Part shown: piece after piece, positions 48,590 through 61,812 of the stretch
Layout of the letters: each line of letters opens with the position of its first letter
Numbering within the stretch: the first letter of the stretch is position 1
Assembly: GCF_020921035.1 (NCBI RefSeq)
Contig: NC_063151.1
Coordinates: forward strand, 32,122,934-32,186,933
DNA from: Rhodamnia argentea
Lineage: Eukaryota; Streptophyta; Magnoliopsida; Myrtales; Myrtaceae
Reading direction: 5' to 3'
DNA: 64,000 bases
Notes under the pieces: generated by a model
What the model saw: only the letters and a program-made list of their open reading frames with translations
Told to the model about the DNA's origin: nothing
Databases searched by the model: none
Translations under genes and position numbers: made by a program

Positions 48590-51500
48590 ATGGCCACTGC
48601 AGCAACCGTCCCTTTAACAAGCGCGCGCCTTCCTCGTCTGCCTCGCGAATTATCATTGCCCACCGCGACTTCGTCAGCGTCTCTCTCCTCTCTCGCTCCT
48701 TCTGCTCCGTCCAAGATGGGTGTGTTCCAGAGCAGAAGCTCCGTGGCCGTGCCCCCAAGAAAGCTCGCTGTCAGGGCCGCGAGAACCGAGTCCGAGAGAG
48801 TCTCTCTCGGCTTCAGAGCTCCGCAATTCCAGGTTCTCCTCATCGCGCTGCTGCTGCTACTATCATCACCTACTCGCTTTTCCTCATAGTTGGCACATTC
48901 AATCGGGTTCGCTTGTTGTTGATTTTCTTGGGGGTGTGAAAACAGCTTCCCGAGCCGCTCACTGGGAGAATGTGGAGCCTTGAAGATTTCGAGTCTTACC
49001 CTGCTCTGCTGGTACTCTTTCATTTGCCTTATGAGCTCAAGGTTTTGGCTTTCGTTCTTGGGTCCTCGTGCTTGAATGGATTTTTGTCATTTTTATGGTG
49101 CGGCATCGTGTTGTTGTGTTTTTCTTGTGTTCCTCTTGCAGTGGGCTCTTGTTGTGTTTTTCTTGTGTTCTTCAGTCTTTTAGTTGCGCGACCGCCAAAG
49201 CAGAAAAACAGTCCCTCAAAGCCGCCTTTTTATTAGAAAAAATTTGTCATTGAAAGACATTTTGCAGCTAGCATAACCTCCTTATGTGATTTGTTTTTCC
49301 CTTTAGTAAATTATTGAGTGAATAAGGTTGCTCACAATAACTCTAATCGTCAATAGATGTGGCTGCATAATGGGGATTTACTGGTTCTAAGTTGTCTCAT
49401 CTTTTTAGGAACTTTGTAAGGTGATAATTAAGAAGGTTCAACAATTGCATTTTCTTGGTAATCTTCTGTAGCTTATGCCTTGGTTTACTCTGCTTTGAAA
49501 ATGAAAGAGCTTTATGGGAGGGAAAAAGTGGTTAAAAATGGATTAGTACATATGCAAAGTGTTGATTTGTAAAGCGTAGCATCAAATTCATTGTGGATTG
49601 TTGTTGTATGAATAAGATGAGGCTGCTCATCGAATTCATAGTTGCAGGGCTTTCATATTGGTATACAACAACACTCTAGGTTGTCTTAATGCATGTCTGG
49701 CTCTGAAGCACCTGGCACTGTAGAAAAGGCGTTTCCACACTTCTGAAAAGTGAAACTAAAAATTGGTCCCCCCCCAAAAAAAAAAAAACCAAGACCATGC
49801 TGCTTCTTGGACAAAATGGCGAAGCTCATCCCTTGATAATGAACAAGATGCAAGGATATGGCTTACTAACTCAGTAACTGACTTTGACAGTTATTTTTAG
49901 CTGCCTCTCTACCAAGGATGGGTAATGCTGACAATGCGCTTATTTTCTTTATATCTCTGTCGTTCAGGTTATGTTTATATGCAACCACTGCCCGTTTGTT
50001 AAACACTTGAAGAAAGATATTGTAAAGCTCACAAATTTCCACATGAAGGTATCTAGACACTACCAATTGACAAGAATGCTTCGTTTCCAGTTCTGAGAGG
50101 ATATATTGAGTTGACCATATGTGCGCTATTTTTGCATGCTGCAGAAAGGACTGGCAGTCATTGCGATATCTTCGAACTCTGTAGCTACTCACCCACAGGT
50201 TTGTTGCATATTGTTATAGTCATTTTAGAGCTGCATGAGTGCTCTTTGTGATTTGACTACGATGCATTTTGTTTTCACAGGATGGCCCGGAGTTCATGGC
50301 AGAAGAAGCTAAAGCATTCAATTATCCCTTTCCTTATCTATATGATGAGGTACGCAACGTGGAACTATACCTTTTTTTTTACTCTACCTGTTTTCGGAAA
50401 TTTGTCCATGCCTATTGCTCCATATGTCTAAGTAAATCATACGTAATTGTCCACTAATAGAAGCCTAGATGTTGTTGTGGATCTTTGATTCATTTGATGA
50501 GACTTTGATATATACATGCACATTAACGAAGTAGTTTATTTAGATGGTTAGGCATGCGCAGAGCCGTGTCAAATTTAATGTAAAATTTAAGTATTTGTAA
50601 TCATGTGTTTCTTCTATGCTAATCTGTCCTGTTACTCTAGATACCAGCATCTTTTTGCAGTGGAGACTTTATATGATAAGCACTCTATAAAAATTTGGGA
50701 AAATTGTCCAAAAAGTCCTAATCTATTGCACTTTTGCCAATTCGGTCTTAGAGTTTTTAATTTTGTCAATTGCAGTCCTAAATCTTTTCATGTTTTGTCA
50801 ATTGAGTCAATCCGGCTAATTTTGGCTAAAAAACAACGACGTGGATGCCGGTTGTCCTACGTGGTACGGCCAGCATCGACGTGGAAATTTTTAATAGTAT
50901 TCTAATATTTATTTATTTTTCTTTCTAAATTAAAAAAATATTATAATACTATAAAAAAATTGTCCACGTTAGCACTAGCCGTGCCACGTAAGATGGCCGG
51001 CGTCCACGTTAGTATCTTTTGGGAAAAATTGGCCGGATAGACTTAATTGGCAAAACGTGATAAGATTTAGGACTCAATTGGCAAAATTAAAATATTTAGG
51101 ACTGAATTGGCAAAAATTCAATAGGTTTAGGACTTTTTGGACAATTTTTCTATCAAAATTACTACCTGGGTGGGCTCGGGGATCGTTTCACATGAGTCGA
51201 ACTTGTCTTTGTCTGTTTAGGCTTTTCTTCTATGGTACATGGATATCCACAAGGTGTACATGTTGGTTCCTCGTGTGCGTCCTTGGATAGGATGGACTCA
51301 AAGTTTGAGGGATCTTTTTAAGTGGCTAAATATAATCAATGCTTATTCAGCTTCTTTGTTTGTTATGATACTTTTGTTCCTCGTGCTTTGAGATACTTTA
51401 GCTGTTGAACTTCTGTTTCTGTGCTTTAACACAAATTTACGGTCATATAATCTTGACCTCAAATATTGTACAATCAGATTTTGCATATGACTAAAATTTT

Positions 51501-52084
51501 GCAAGCACTTACATCTGACTGATCAAATTGCAGAGCCAGGACGTGGCACGTGATTTTGGAGCTGTTTGCACACCAGATTTCTATTTATTCAAAAAGGTGA
51601 CCTGTCCAGTGTGTCCTTCTAGTTGGGCATTATTTTGAGCAAAATTAAGCAAAAGTCTGCTATGTGACTTAGTTTTTATTGTCATGTAACAGGATGGGCG
51701 GAGGCCATTTGAGCTAGTATACCATGGCCAGTTTGATGACTCTCGACCAAGTAACAATGTGCCTGTTACTGGAAGGTGTGTTGCGGTTTGCTGGTTTCTT
51801 GATAAGCTAAACTTCTCACCACTCCTTTTCTATTCTGTCGGTTTAATATGTATTATCTTTCTCTGCCTAGGGATTTAAGCCTGGCCGTAGACTGCGTTCT
51901 CAGTGGACAACCTTTATCATTGGCACAAAAACCTAGGTAAAACCACAAGATCACATACCCCTGATCAGCATGCACACACACATTCCTAAATCCACTCACC
52001 ATTTGATTTGACTTGCTTATTGCTATTTGTTCTGTCGAAAGTGTTGGATGCAGTATAAAGTGGCATCCAGAGGTGAAAGTGTAA
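48590..52084 (+). CDS. Plastid thioredoxin-fold AhpC/TSA-like protein
   Basis: Member of the plant family typified by At1g21350, a thioredoxin-superfamily protein of the AhpC/TSA type; the physiological role is not established. Nine exons: 48590-48832, 48946-49011, 49968-50048, 50145-50198, 50281-50349, 51534-51596, 51693-51775, 51871-51936, 52042-52084, totalling 768 nt (255 aa), all GT/AG and in phase. Residues 1-~70 are Ser/Ala/Arg-rich (MATAATVPLTSARLPRLPRE), a clear chloroplast transit peptide. The core has MFICNHCPFVKHLKKDIVKL with the peroxidatic-position Cys, then AVIAISSNS, GPEFMAEEAKAFNYPFPYLY, and FGAVCTPDFYLFKKDGRRPF with the cis-Pro. The C-terminus is VGCSIKWHPEVKV. There is no CxxC, so it is not a classic thioredoxin. 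Intron 5 (1184 bases) holds a full family A element. Confidence 0.93.
50697..51150. mobile_element. Foldback-like element, family A, copy 4, inside an intron
   Basis: The ends are near-perfect mirror images: GGGAAAATTGTCCAAAAAGT on the left and ACTTTTTGGACAATTTTTC on the right. The inner arms reach TGCCGGTCGTCCTACGTGG and CCACGTAAGATGGCCGGC, around a 60-base AT-rich core. It lies wholly within intron 5 of the AhpC-like gene. Best-preserved copy in the window. Confidence 0.85.
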
Positions 52085-54283
52085 TCCACACTCGTTCACT
52101 TCCACTCAAGTTATTGTAGTGGACTGTGAAGTCACTATACCTGTAAGTATATTAACAGCGTATGATAGACATGAACTCCTAAAGTAGATGTTTATCTGTT
52201 GCAATTCCATCTTGTCTTGATTATATATTCTGACTTATTGCAGGTTCCTTAAGGTTCATTGAGAAATTGAAAACCAAAATTCAAGTTCGAGGTCTTACTG
52301 TGTTGGCATGTATATTTGGGCTCACGTGTATCCTGTTACTTGCCTTATATTATCTCTGTACAGATAGTGGAGAAACTGTTAAGAGTGGATTGTCACAATG
52401 TACGGTTCTTAGTTTCTCAGCAATAAATTGCCTGTTTCAACGTTTTTGTCCTAGGAAAATGGAATGATGCTATGTGAGGGGCATTGAGGGCATCAATATA
52501 GAAAAGTTTAGCTTTTAAAGTAAGTCACTTCCCTTGAAGTTATCTGAAAAGAGACTGTCATCCCATGACAAATGCCATTGCACTTGGGAAAAGAGACCTA
52601 GATAGGTTTCCTATTGCTGTCCAAGATAGCTTTACGCTGGCTTATGTCTTCTATGAAGCTGCTAGTCAGTTTGTGTACCTGTACTCTCAGAAAGAAGTCA
52701 TTCCTGCGAGACTTCTGAGAGAGCTAAACATACTCGGAAAGAGTCAAGCTTCATTAGAAAGGCCATACATTGGTTCAGAGCGTTTTCAGGTATTGCTCGA
52801 GTAATCTAATGTTATCATTGGGGCGAAATATCAGGAAGCTGCTTAATATCAGGAAGTGAGCAGCATCGTTGCAAGGGATGTACTGGGTGAACTTAGACAC
52901 CGATGATGATGGGCAAAAATCTTCTGTTGGAAAGCTGTGAAGCATGATGTGACTCTGTAGTGTGCTGGTTTCATGTCATTTATATATTTTGATATTAAAA
53001 CTGTGGTGGATGTGCTTTGTGACCACAAGAAATATCTGATTGTGAGTAGTTCATGCTGCAAGTTGGCAAACATGGTCAAATCTCACAATTTCTTTTGCAG
53101 AACGATCACACTAGCGATAAGAATGGAAAGCTTAAGCAATTTGCCCTCCATGCTTCCGGAAGTTCGATGATGCTTCGTCTCTAGTCACATATCTCATTCA
53201 CGGTTGTTTCCAATCATTCACTATTTCAATAAAATCTCTCCAACTTTATTGAAATAGACAGTGGTAAGCTTGTAAGGATGGGGTACCTTTTGGGTCTCCA
53301 TTTTGTCATGCTTTTGGTTCTCTTCGTGCAACTAGCATCTTGTCATCTTGTAATTGTGGGACTGATTGAATTTTTTCTATGATGTTTGGCAATTTGCAAA
53401 ATGAGCGTAATAAATTTCAAATATAATAATGAGTTGTATTATCTCACTTTTTTAATCATGAGATGCGATAGCTGCTTATACTTTGAGTGCTAAGGTGGAA
53501 AAGGAAAGAATTTTCAGCTTGATAGGATGGTTAGTTTCACAGTAGGGCTCCCAGAAAAATGGCATGTAATTAACTAACTAGACATCTGAATAGAAAGGAT
53601 TTTCTACTTCTGACAGTAGATAAGCTTTGACAAGCAGATTTTCGGGTGAGAAACTTAGTTTCTGAAACTATGCATTTAGTAGATGAAAACGGAAGCATTT
53701 TGAATCCCGATTCATCTTTATTTCTACAGAGTTAACACCAAGTGCTCTTAGACAGAAAGTTTGGAATTCAGAGTTCTTGGCTTTAACAGTAGTGTGGTTA
53801 GAATTTCAAAGGTCTACTTACTAGTATTGCACTTCATTCTTCACATTTTCTTCGACTCTGCCCTCTGTATTATTTTCTTAATCTAATTTTATATGTGCGA
53901 GAAGATTCCTGAATAGAATCGGTCCATGATACCTTGTATCGATGAAGCTGACGTTTTGCAGGAACCAGAGCTCATTTCATATGATCGTTCCAGCATCGCT
54001 TCAACTGGTGTCATGATCATATAGTTTGGTGGAAAGCATACATATCCTGTCTCAGAAACCGTTTACTTTGATCACTTGGTATAACATAGATGGTCAATTC
54101 AGTTGCTCAACGTCAAATAACTCAAGTACAAGAAGCTACAGATGAGCACGTGCAGTGTGCTTACCTTAAGAGGAAGCCAAATGAATTTTGGTTTGTGTTA
54201 TACACATCAATCTATACAATGAATAGGTCATTTTTTTTAAGGGAACAAGAACCTCAGATCTGAAACTTGAGGTCCTCCTATGC
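52085..54283. other. Spacer with one unassigned protein-like frame
   Basis: A frame at 52565-52804 (+) encodes IAVQDSFTLAYVFYEAASQF and IPARLLRELNILGKSQASLE, and it ends at a possible donor (TTTTCAG|GTATTG). It looks more protein-like than chance, but I recognise no family and found no partner exon. It could be a gene remnant or a long 3' UTR of the AhpC-like gene. Nothing else was recognised. Confidence 0.3.
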
Positions 54284-57200
54284 CTAGGAAGTTGATCCGA
54301 TGAGAGGTTCAGATGATCTAGCGAAACTGGAACAGCGAACAGCTCCTTTCGGGTTGCTACCGAAAGCTTTGCTCGGCTTCTCATGATCCTCATTTTCGTG
54401 CTTGATCTCCTTGAGCATGGCCACTACATCTTTCATGGTGGGCCGATCCTCCGGATGCGGGTTCACGCACAGGAGCGATACCCCAAGAACCTGTGCCATC
54501 TCCTGAACTTGTGTACCTGAACTCAATACCAGTTGCGGGTCGAGGATGGACGTGAACTCGCTTTTCCTTTCTCGGAGTTCTCTGTTCACCCACGCAGCAA
54601 TGTGCATATTTTCGGGTATCCCTTTGTCAATTGGTTGCTTCGCGGTCAGAATTTCTAGGAGAACTATGCCAAAGCTGTACACATCACTCTTCACTGTGAT
54701 CTTCAAGCTGTAACCGTATTCTGCAATATGTCACCCACTACTATAAGCTACAAAGGCATAAGTGCAGTCTCTTGACTACAGTCAGCATTTCTAAAATATG
54801 CAACATTTGGAAGGATTTCTACATTGAAGTTGCTAATTGCTATAACCATGACCTTAACTAGTGGAAAACAATCACGACCGAAGTCAGACAGACTAGTGTA
54901 GAACGTGTGTGACATGGTCCAACTTACCAGGAGCCATGTACCCATACGAGCCAGCAATGGTGTTGGCGGTCATTGAACAATCTGAAGAACTAACTAGCTT
55001 TGCCAGGCCGAAATCCGAGAGATATGCTTCGAACTGCGGTCCCACCAGAATGTTGTTTGACTTGATGTCTCGATGAACTATGGGAGGGATGCAATCATGG
55101 TGAAGATAGGCCAAACCGTGCGCCGCTCCTAATATGATCTTGTATCTCGCGTCCCAGTCCAAGAACTGCCTCTTCTCGTGAAGCAGCTCGCCTAAGTTTC
55201 CGTTGCTGATGTAATCGAACAAGAGCAACCTAGTCTTCCCGTTGTCACAGCAACCCAAGAGCCTCAGTATGTTCTTGTGCCTTATTGATCCTAGGGCCCG
55301 TACTTCTGCGGAAAACAAGTCTCTTTCAGGAATCTCCTCATTTTTCAATGGCCAGAGCCTCTTTACAGCGATGACCTGGTCCGCTGGAGTTTCTACTCGG
55401 TAAACCATTCCCGAACAACCCTTCCCTATGATGTTAGAATCCGACAGTTGTGTGAGGATATCATTCACGGAGAAGTTGAGCTTCTGGAAGGGGGTAAAAG
55501 TCCATTGCAGATCGCTCTCGACATCATTTCCCCTGAACGTGCCGCCATAAATTTTGATGAATAGAATTGTCCCAACAGTGATGATTGCGACCGTCATTAT
55601 GATGCTTAGAAGAACGCAAATGACGAGGTTTCTTGTGGATTTTGATGAATGAATGCTCCGGCGCAGGCGGCAGTTATCTTTGTAAACGCAGAGCTCTGGG
55701 TTGCCAGCATAAGCAGTTGGAGGCAGATCTCGAAATAACTTGGTATCGGGAAGAAGGCCGGAAAAATTGTTGTACGAGACGTCCAGAGACACCAGATTGT
55801 TAAGATTGCCGAGCACTCCTAGACTTCCTGTCAACGCATTGTGCGAGATATCCAAATTGGCAAGCTTGGATAGATTTGCAAAGCTTTCTGGGATTGGTCC
55901 TGATAGAGAATTCCAACTCAAGTTCAGCAAAATATCCAATCCTTGCAAATGACCAATCTCGGATGGAATTGACCCCGTTATCCTATTGCAGCTTAAATCG
56001 AATAGCTGAAGATCCATGCATTGTCCCAATGACCGTGGAATGAGACCTGTGATCTTGTTACTGCTCAATATTAGCTTATTCAGAGATTTGAGCTTGCCCA
56101 AGTTCTCAGGGATTGTCCCTTGTATGTTATTCACAGAAATATCTAGCACATTGAGGCCTGTGAGGGCCTCGAAAGTTGTTGGGATCATGCCTTCGAGCTT
56201 GTTTCCATGCAAATCAACCATTTCCAGCTGAGTGCAGTTGCCGATTTCTGGGGGGATCCACCCACTGAAATGATTCCCGGAGAGTTCAAGAAAGGTCAGA
56301 TTGGAGAGGAGCCCAATCTCCAGGGGGATTTTACCACTGAGCCGATTTGATCCGAGACGCAAGCGAGCCAAGCTAGCACAGTCTCCTATGTTAGGCGGGA
56401 TCTCACCATCCAAGGCATTCGAGATTAGCAACAATTGGAATAAGTTGTTGAGACTGAACAGAGACTCCGGGATTGACCCAGTGAGGAGATTATGGGAAAG
56501 GTCCAATGCTTGAAGTTTCTCGCAGTTGGCGAGCTCGCCTGGTATTCTGCCATGGAGATTATTCTGCCAAGCAAAAAAGAGAGTGAGCTTCTTCAGTTGC
56601 CCAACAGTAGCTGGAATCTCGCCAGAAAACCTGTTGTTATCCAATTCTAGTTGCTTCAGGTTCGACAATCTGCCAATGAGTGGCGATATTTCCCCCGAAA
56701 TGTTATTTTGGGATAGTAGGAGTTCCTCGAGTGTGACTAAGTTCGCCATCGATGGAGGAATCTCGCCGCTAAGAGAATTCACTGAGAAATCGATGACGAG
56801 TAACTGAGAACAGTTCCCGAGAGTGTCGGGAATCCTGCCGCGTAAGTTGTTCTGCCACAGCATCACTCTCCTGAGGTTCTTGAGCCGGCCCAATTCATCA
56901 GGAATGGTGCCAGAAATCTGGTTTTGATAGAGAAACAGATTCTCCAAGGCCGAGCAGTTGCCGATGCTGGGCGGAATCTTGCCGGTGAGATTTGCCGTGT
57001 AGACTGAAAGCGTCTTCAGGTTCTTCAGCTTGCCTAAACTATCTGGAATCTGCCCTGAAATTCCTGTATCCGCGAGGCCCAGGAGTGCTAGCTCTTTGCA
57101 GCTTGATATCTGCATTGGGATCTCTCCACTAATGCCTGCATTCCCACCTGCCCGAAAAATTTCTAAATACTGCAATTCGCCTATTTCTGCTGGAATTCTT

Positions 57201-57736
57201 CCAGACAGCTGATTATCAACGAGTTCAATTTGCTGAAGCCTTGAACAGTTGCATATTTCTCTAGGAATCTCGCCACTCAAGGAATTCGAATTCAATGACA
57301 ACAGCTGAAGATCAGACAATTTACCGACCTCGGTCGGGATTTTTCCTCTGAGGTGATTGAAACTGAGGTCCAAGGTGACTAGTCCTGTCAAGTTCCCTAT
57401 GGAAAGAGGGAATTCACCGGTGAGGTTTGCGCCGGAGATGACAAGGGACGTGAGGCGGTTAAAGCTGAGAACTTGTGCGGGGAAGGGGGTTGGAATATAG
57501 ACGGATGTGATAGTTATTTCTGAGACGAACCCGTCGTCGGAGCATTTGATGTAGTCCCATCTGCATGGATTCTGATGGTTGAAGTTCCATGAAGAGAAAA
57601 AAGCGGCGGAGGGCGATGAATTGAAGGTTGAGAGCCACGAGAGCAGGGAGAGACCTTCCTGATTCAAGGCTGAGGTGGATGGGAAGAGGGAGAGATTGAT
57701 GAGCAAGAGAAAGATGGCGATTTCATTGGTTGACAT
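54284..57736 (-). CDS. LRR receptor-like kinase, subfamily XI, RGF-receptor/RCH1-like
   Basis: Plasma-membrane receptor kinase of the type that binds small peptide hormones; the ligand is unknown. Two exons on the minus strand, 57736-54928 and 54720-54284, total 3246 nt (1081 aa). The single intron splits the Glu of APE, as is usual for this group. Order: signal peptide (IAIFLLLINLSLFPSTSA, to ~24), LRRNT with NPCRWDYIKC, about two dozen LRRs of the SGxIPxxIGxLxxL type (~70-650), transmembrane helix (LVICVLLSIIMTVAIITVGT, ~704-727), then a kinase from ~765. The kinase has GKGCSGMVY, invariant Lys in VIAVKRLW (~792), IVHRDIKSNNIL (~890) and SDFGLAK (~908), so it should be active. HRD carries the RD-type Arg. 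The usual ITEKSDVYS reads ITVKSDVYS. I chose Met at 57736 over 57829 because it directly precedes the signal peptide. Confidence 0.95.
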
Positions 57737-58775
57737 GGATGAAACTTTTGCTACTTCTGCTGCTACTGTTCTATTTCCATCTGTTTTTAGCAAAAACCAG
57801 TTGCTTCTGAAGTTATGATCACCGAACATGAAAGTTTCTTTTTTCGATGACAGAGGATTCTCAAAATGCCCCTCATTTCCATCGATATTTACCGAAAAGG
57901 AAGTTCCATCTGAAATCGTGGTAACTAGTGATTAGTCATCCACCTTTTGCGAGTAACACGGCTCGATCGGATTGATTGACATCTTCTGTTGACAAGGGCA
58001 GATCATTTCGTGGTTTAAATGCAGTGATCCACATATTTTAAATACGAAAGTAACAGGCGAAACTATGGCGACCTTATTCAGCATCGAGTGATATAGCAGC
58101 TGATGTTAGCCGAAGCTTATATTCTTCAAGTACAACATTGGCCAAGTGAATGGTGGCACCAAGTTTCAGGTACTGATCTAAGACATTGCTTCTTACTTTT
58201 ACATTTTGCACTTCTATGCTTGCATATTCTCTAGTATGAAGGAGCTGATCAAATTTTGCTAAAACAATTCCTGGTTCATCTCCATAATTTACTAGCAAAC
58301 CCATCAGAAACTTCATCTATCAGAACAATGTTTCTTCATGACAAAAGAGTTTTCCATCTTCCCGGAGGCTGAGATGAAAAGGATGCATGAGGATTAAGTG
58401 AATGAAAAGGACAAAGCAGCTCAAAAAGGACGACATAGACACCACGAGCACATAGATTGATGTAAATGGTGGCGAGATCTCCAAATCAGCTTGTGTGTAC
58501 AGATAAAGTTGCTCCAATCATGAAACAGAGCCTGTTTACTTCTAAAAGAAATAATATATAATTCTGTTCCATCCAACCCTCCCTCATCTAGTGTTGGATC
58601 TCCATGCATGAACCTTCATGAATTTCCCTTTTTCCCCATTTAATGACCCACCAACCCCCATTTTCTCCTAATTTTCCTCGGCGATTTTTAAATTTTTTAT
58701 CTTATCTTTTTACTCTGACTCTCCCGGTTTATTCACGAATTTACCTTAATGTAATTCTCAATGCCTTAGTATCTC

Positions 58776-58814
<39 letters not shown>

Positions 58815-59042
58815 AGAGAAAAAAAACAAAAAGAAAACAGGACATAATAGTTTTTTTTTTTTTGGTCCAATAAACAGGACATAATAGTTAGGCCTTCAAT
58901 TTATAGATAATTAAAGTGTGCTGGAGGCAGATCCCCAGCCGTAGGACCAGTTAAGCACTGGGTATCAAAGTGGATTGCCCTTAGCGGAAAAGGGTAAGAT
59001 GCAAAGTGAGATCGTTTGACAAGACAAGAAAAAGCTAAAGTC

Positions 59043-59079
<37 letters not shown>

Positions 59080-60104
59080 GGAGAGAGAGAGAGAGAGAGG
59101 GGGCAAAGTGAATAATTGGGTGGTACTTAGTTTGCTATCATTGATCTGGACAGCAATTAGGAAAGTACATTTATCTACTCCCTATCTTAGCATTCATAAG
59201 ATTTTTAGTTGGGGTTGGGAATTCAAGACCTCTCGTTTCCATTCTCCTAATCCTTATCACGGTCGGTCTCGATCACCTTGCGCTTTTATATATATATATA
59301 GTTTACGATTTTATGCATCAATAATTCATTGTGATCGACAACCACACATCATATTAGAAAAAGAGTGTGACGCTTATTAAAGGCGTCTCTTACATCATGC
59401 TGCCGATCTCTTATGATACCCGCAATCCTAATATTTAGATGCTCAATAGGAGTTCAAATGTGGAATCGAACTCAAACCCTTTCATCATGATCAAAATATA
59501 GTACCGGTTGATTCAATAAAGTGCGCGGCACTAAAATCGAATTGGGAAAATCTTCGGCGCACCAAAAATCTGACGATCACTCTTTTCCCAAGGGCGGAAA
59601 TTACTGAAAGAGTGACTTGATGCAAACATAAGGCTGTAAAAGATTTATTGAGATATCGAACGTGACGTAATGAAATATGTAGGGTAAATCTAGGCAGTAA
59701 ATCCTAGAGACACTTTATGAGAAAAGTGGTGCACCAATGGGAACAAACGAGGGACAGACAGAGCACACTGCCAAAACAAATTTGGGGCCATCTCGGGCGA
59801 TGGGTCGATGTCGTATCCAACAACAACAGCGCATGTTTGTCATGTGGTCTTTGTCGTGGATCTTCAGATCCATCAACCAATTGAATCCCCCGAAAATTCC
59901 TTCGTTACCAATCAATCTTTTTTCAGCTTTTCGGGGCCTTATCTCCTTTCTCTTGTTTGGCCACTGGACCTGGTCACTTCCGCGTTCGAGAGGATGGAGA
60001 TGTTGCATCGACCTTGTTCCGTATACTCGCGTATATGATTATGAATATTGGGTTTGCGAAGAATCGACAATCATCCTATTTGTTTCTATGAACGAGTCTT
60101 CAAC
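57737..60104. other. Spacer with (GA)n microsatellites
   Basis: No gene was recognised. A minus-strand 80-codon frame (58316-58074; IVLAKFDQLLHTREYASIEV) is protein-like but unassigned. (AG)n runs lie at 58781-58811, 59046-59076 and 59082-59100. An (AT)n run is at 59286-59300. Confidence 0.5.
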
Positions 60105-60249
60105 GTGAGGCACTTCCAGCGGCCAGCGAAGGCCGTGACCCTTGCTAGTACCACGTAGAACGGCCATGTTCATGTTATGAATTTCTAGCCAAAATTATCC
60201 GGATAGTCTTAATGAGCAAAATTTGAAAATGTTTATGACTTAATTGGTA

Positions 60250-60285
<36 letters not shown>

Positions 60286-60345
60286 CAACTAAATTAACAC
60301 GATTGCAATAGATTTATGATATTTTTTAAAATAATTTTTCTCATT
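60105..60345. repeat. Half copy of foldback-like family A
   Basis: The right arm only, from CCAGCGGCCAGCGAAGGCCG and CCACGTAGAACGGCCATG through TTATGACTTAATTGGTAAAA to CAATAGATTTATGATATTTT. An (AT)n run (60248-60282) interrupts the arm. Confidence 0.6.
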
Positions 60346-60721
60346 TTTTTTTACACACGAACGGTTGGCATTGATATGATAAAATAAGGTGAGGTTTACG
60401 ACCGAATAGATAGAAGCGAGCCTATCGGTATGCCTCCATGGAGAGGACAATGAAGAGAAGGATGGCATGTAATGAATCCAAATTCGGGAGAAATTCTTTT
60501 TGGTAAGGAGAAAAACGATGGTCCACAAATGTAGGTCATGGGAACATCCGTCGTAGGGCAATTGATTTCCCAACCATTTGGTAGTTGCCTCAACCATACG
60601 GCTTTACCTTTCGCTAAGCTTTCATTTTGCGTTGTTGTTCCGATGTTGACCTATCATCCCTCGATAACATGGATCGAAAAAGGTGACAGAAGGGAAGAAA
60701 AGGAGGAGACAATACCCAACA

Positions 60722-61230
60722 AAGAAAATTGTCTAAAAAGTCTTAGATTTATTATATTTTTGTTAATTCAATCATAAATCTTTTAATTTTACCAATTGAG
60801 TCCATCCGACCAATCTTGATAGGAAATCGTTGACGTGGAGCCGACCGTCCTACATGGCATGGTCTGCACTGATGTGGATAATTTTTAATAGTATTTTATT
60901 TTTTTTCAATGTATTTATTGATATTTTTTCGTTTTATTCTTTTTCCTTCGTTGGGCACCTCCATTGATGGCGGGCGAGGAAAAAAAAATAAGAAAAAAAG
61001 GTAAAGAAGGAAAAATGAAAAATATTAATGAAGTCTTTAAAATAATATCAGAATATTATTAAAAGTTATCCAAGTCGGCGTTGGCCGTGCCACGGAGGAC
61101 GGTTGGCTTCTACGTTAGCGGTTTCCTGCCAAAACGTGTCGGATGGATTTAGTTGGAAAAATATAAAAAGGTTTATGACTTAATTACTGAAAATGCAATA
61201 CGTTTAGGATTTTTTAGACAATTTTCTCCG
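60722..61230. mobile_element. Foldback-like element, family A, copy 5
   Basis: The ends are GAAAATTGTCTAAAAAGTCT and GGATTTTTTAGACAATTTTC. The inner words are CCGACCGTCCTACATGGCAT and GCCACGGAGGACGGTTGGC. The AT-rich core carries a small GGGCACC/GGCGGGCGAGG island. No coding capacity. Confidence 0.8.
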
Positions 61231-61812
61231 ATATTTATGCAACTTCAGTTGGAGTTCTATTAGCCTTGAAGTCGGATATTCTTTTCTGGCTTTCTTTTAC
61301 TAGGTGAATGTTTATAGCTCCATCTCGAGTTTTCGAATCAACATAAACTTAATGAAACTCGTTGTATTTTGGAAAATCATCTAAGAATAGTGAAAGATGA
61401 GAATCTCCACGGCTGTTTTTCTTTGTATATACATGCATGGTTATTCCATGGATCTCTTGACAAAAGTAACAATAAAATCTTCTTCTTCTTCTTCTTCTTT
61501 TACAAATTTGTGTGCTCTATCATAAGTGGCAAAAAGTAATTTTCTTTTCGCACGGAAAGAGTGAGTTACAAAAACCCACTAGAAGAAAATGTAAAATTCT
61601 GAAGCAGACAGAAAGTGAAGAAAACTTGGATGTAGGCCCAATAGTCATTACGTGGGCTTCTTATGCCCACATTTGTGTTCCTAGCAGCCCAAGAATGAAT
61701 GTGCTAGCATTAGATTATACATGGCCGCGTTATTTGTCCATCTTTGTAATTCGACCATATACATCTCCTCCAATTCAACTACAGTGTTGACCTAACTTTC
61801 TCCAACTTCAAC

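Noticed and set aside
55740-57212. Several plus-strand frames of 60-93 codons
   Set aside because: They are antisense shadows of the LRR repeats of the receptor kinase, whose period produces open antisense frames.
58781-59100. (GA)n arrays as a regulatory GAGA cluster
   Set aside because: They are simple microsatellites far from any recognised transcription start, so no regulatory role can be supported.
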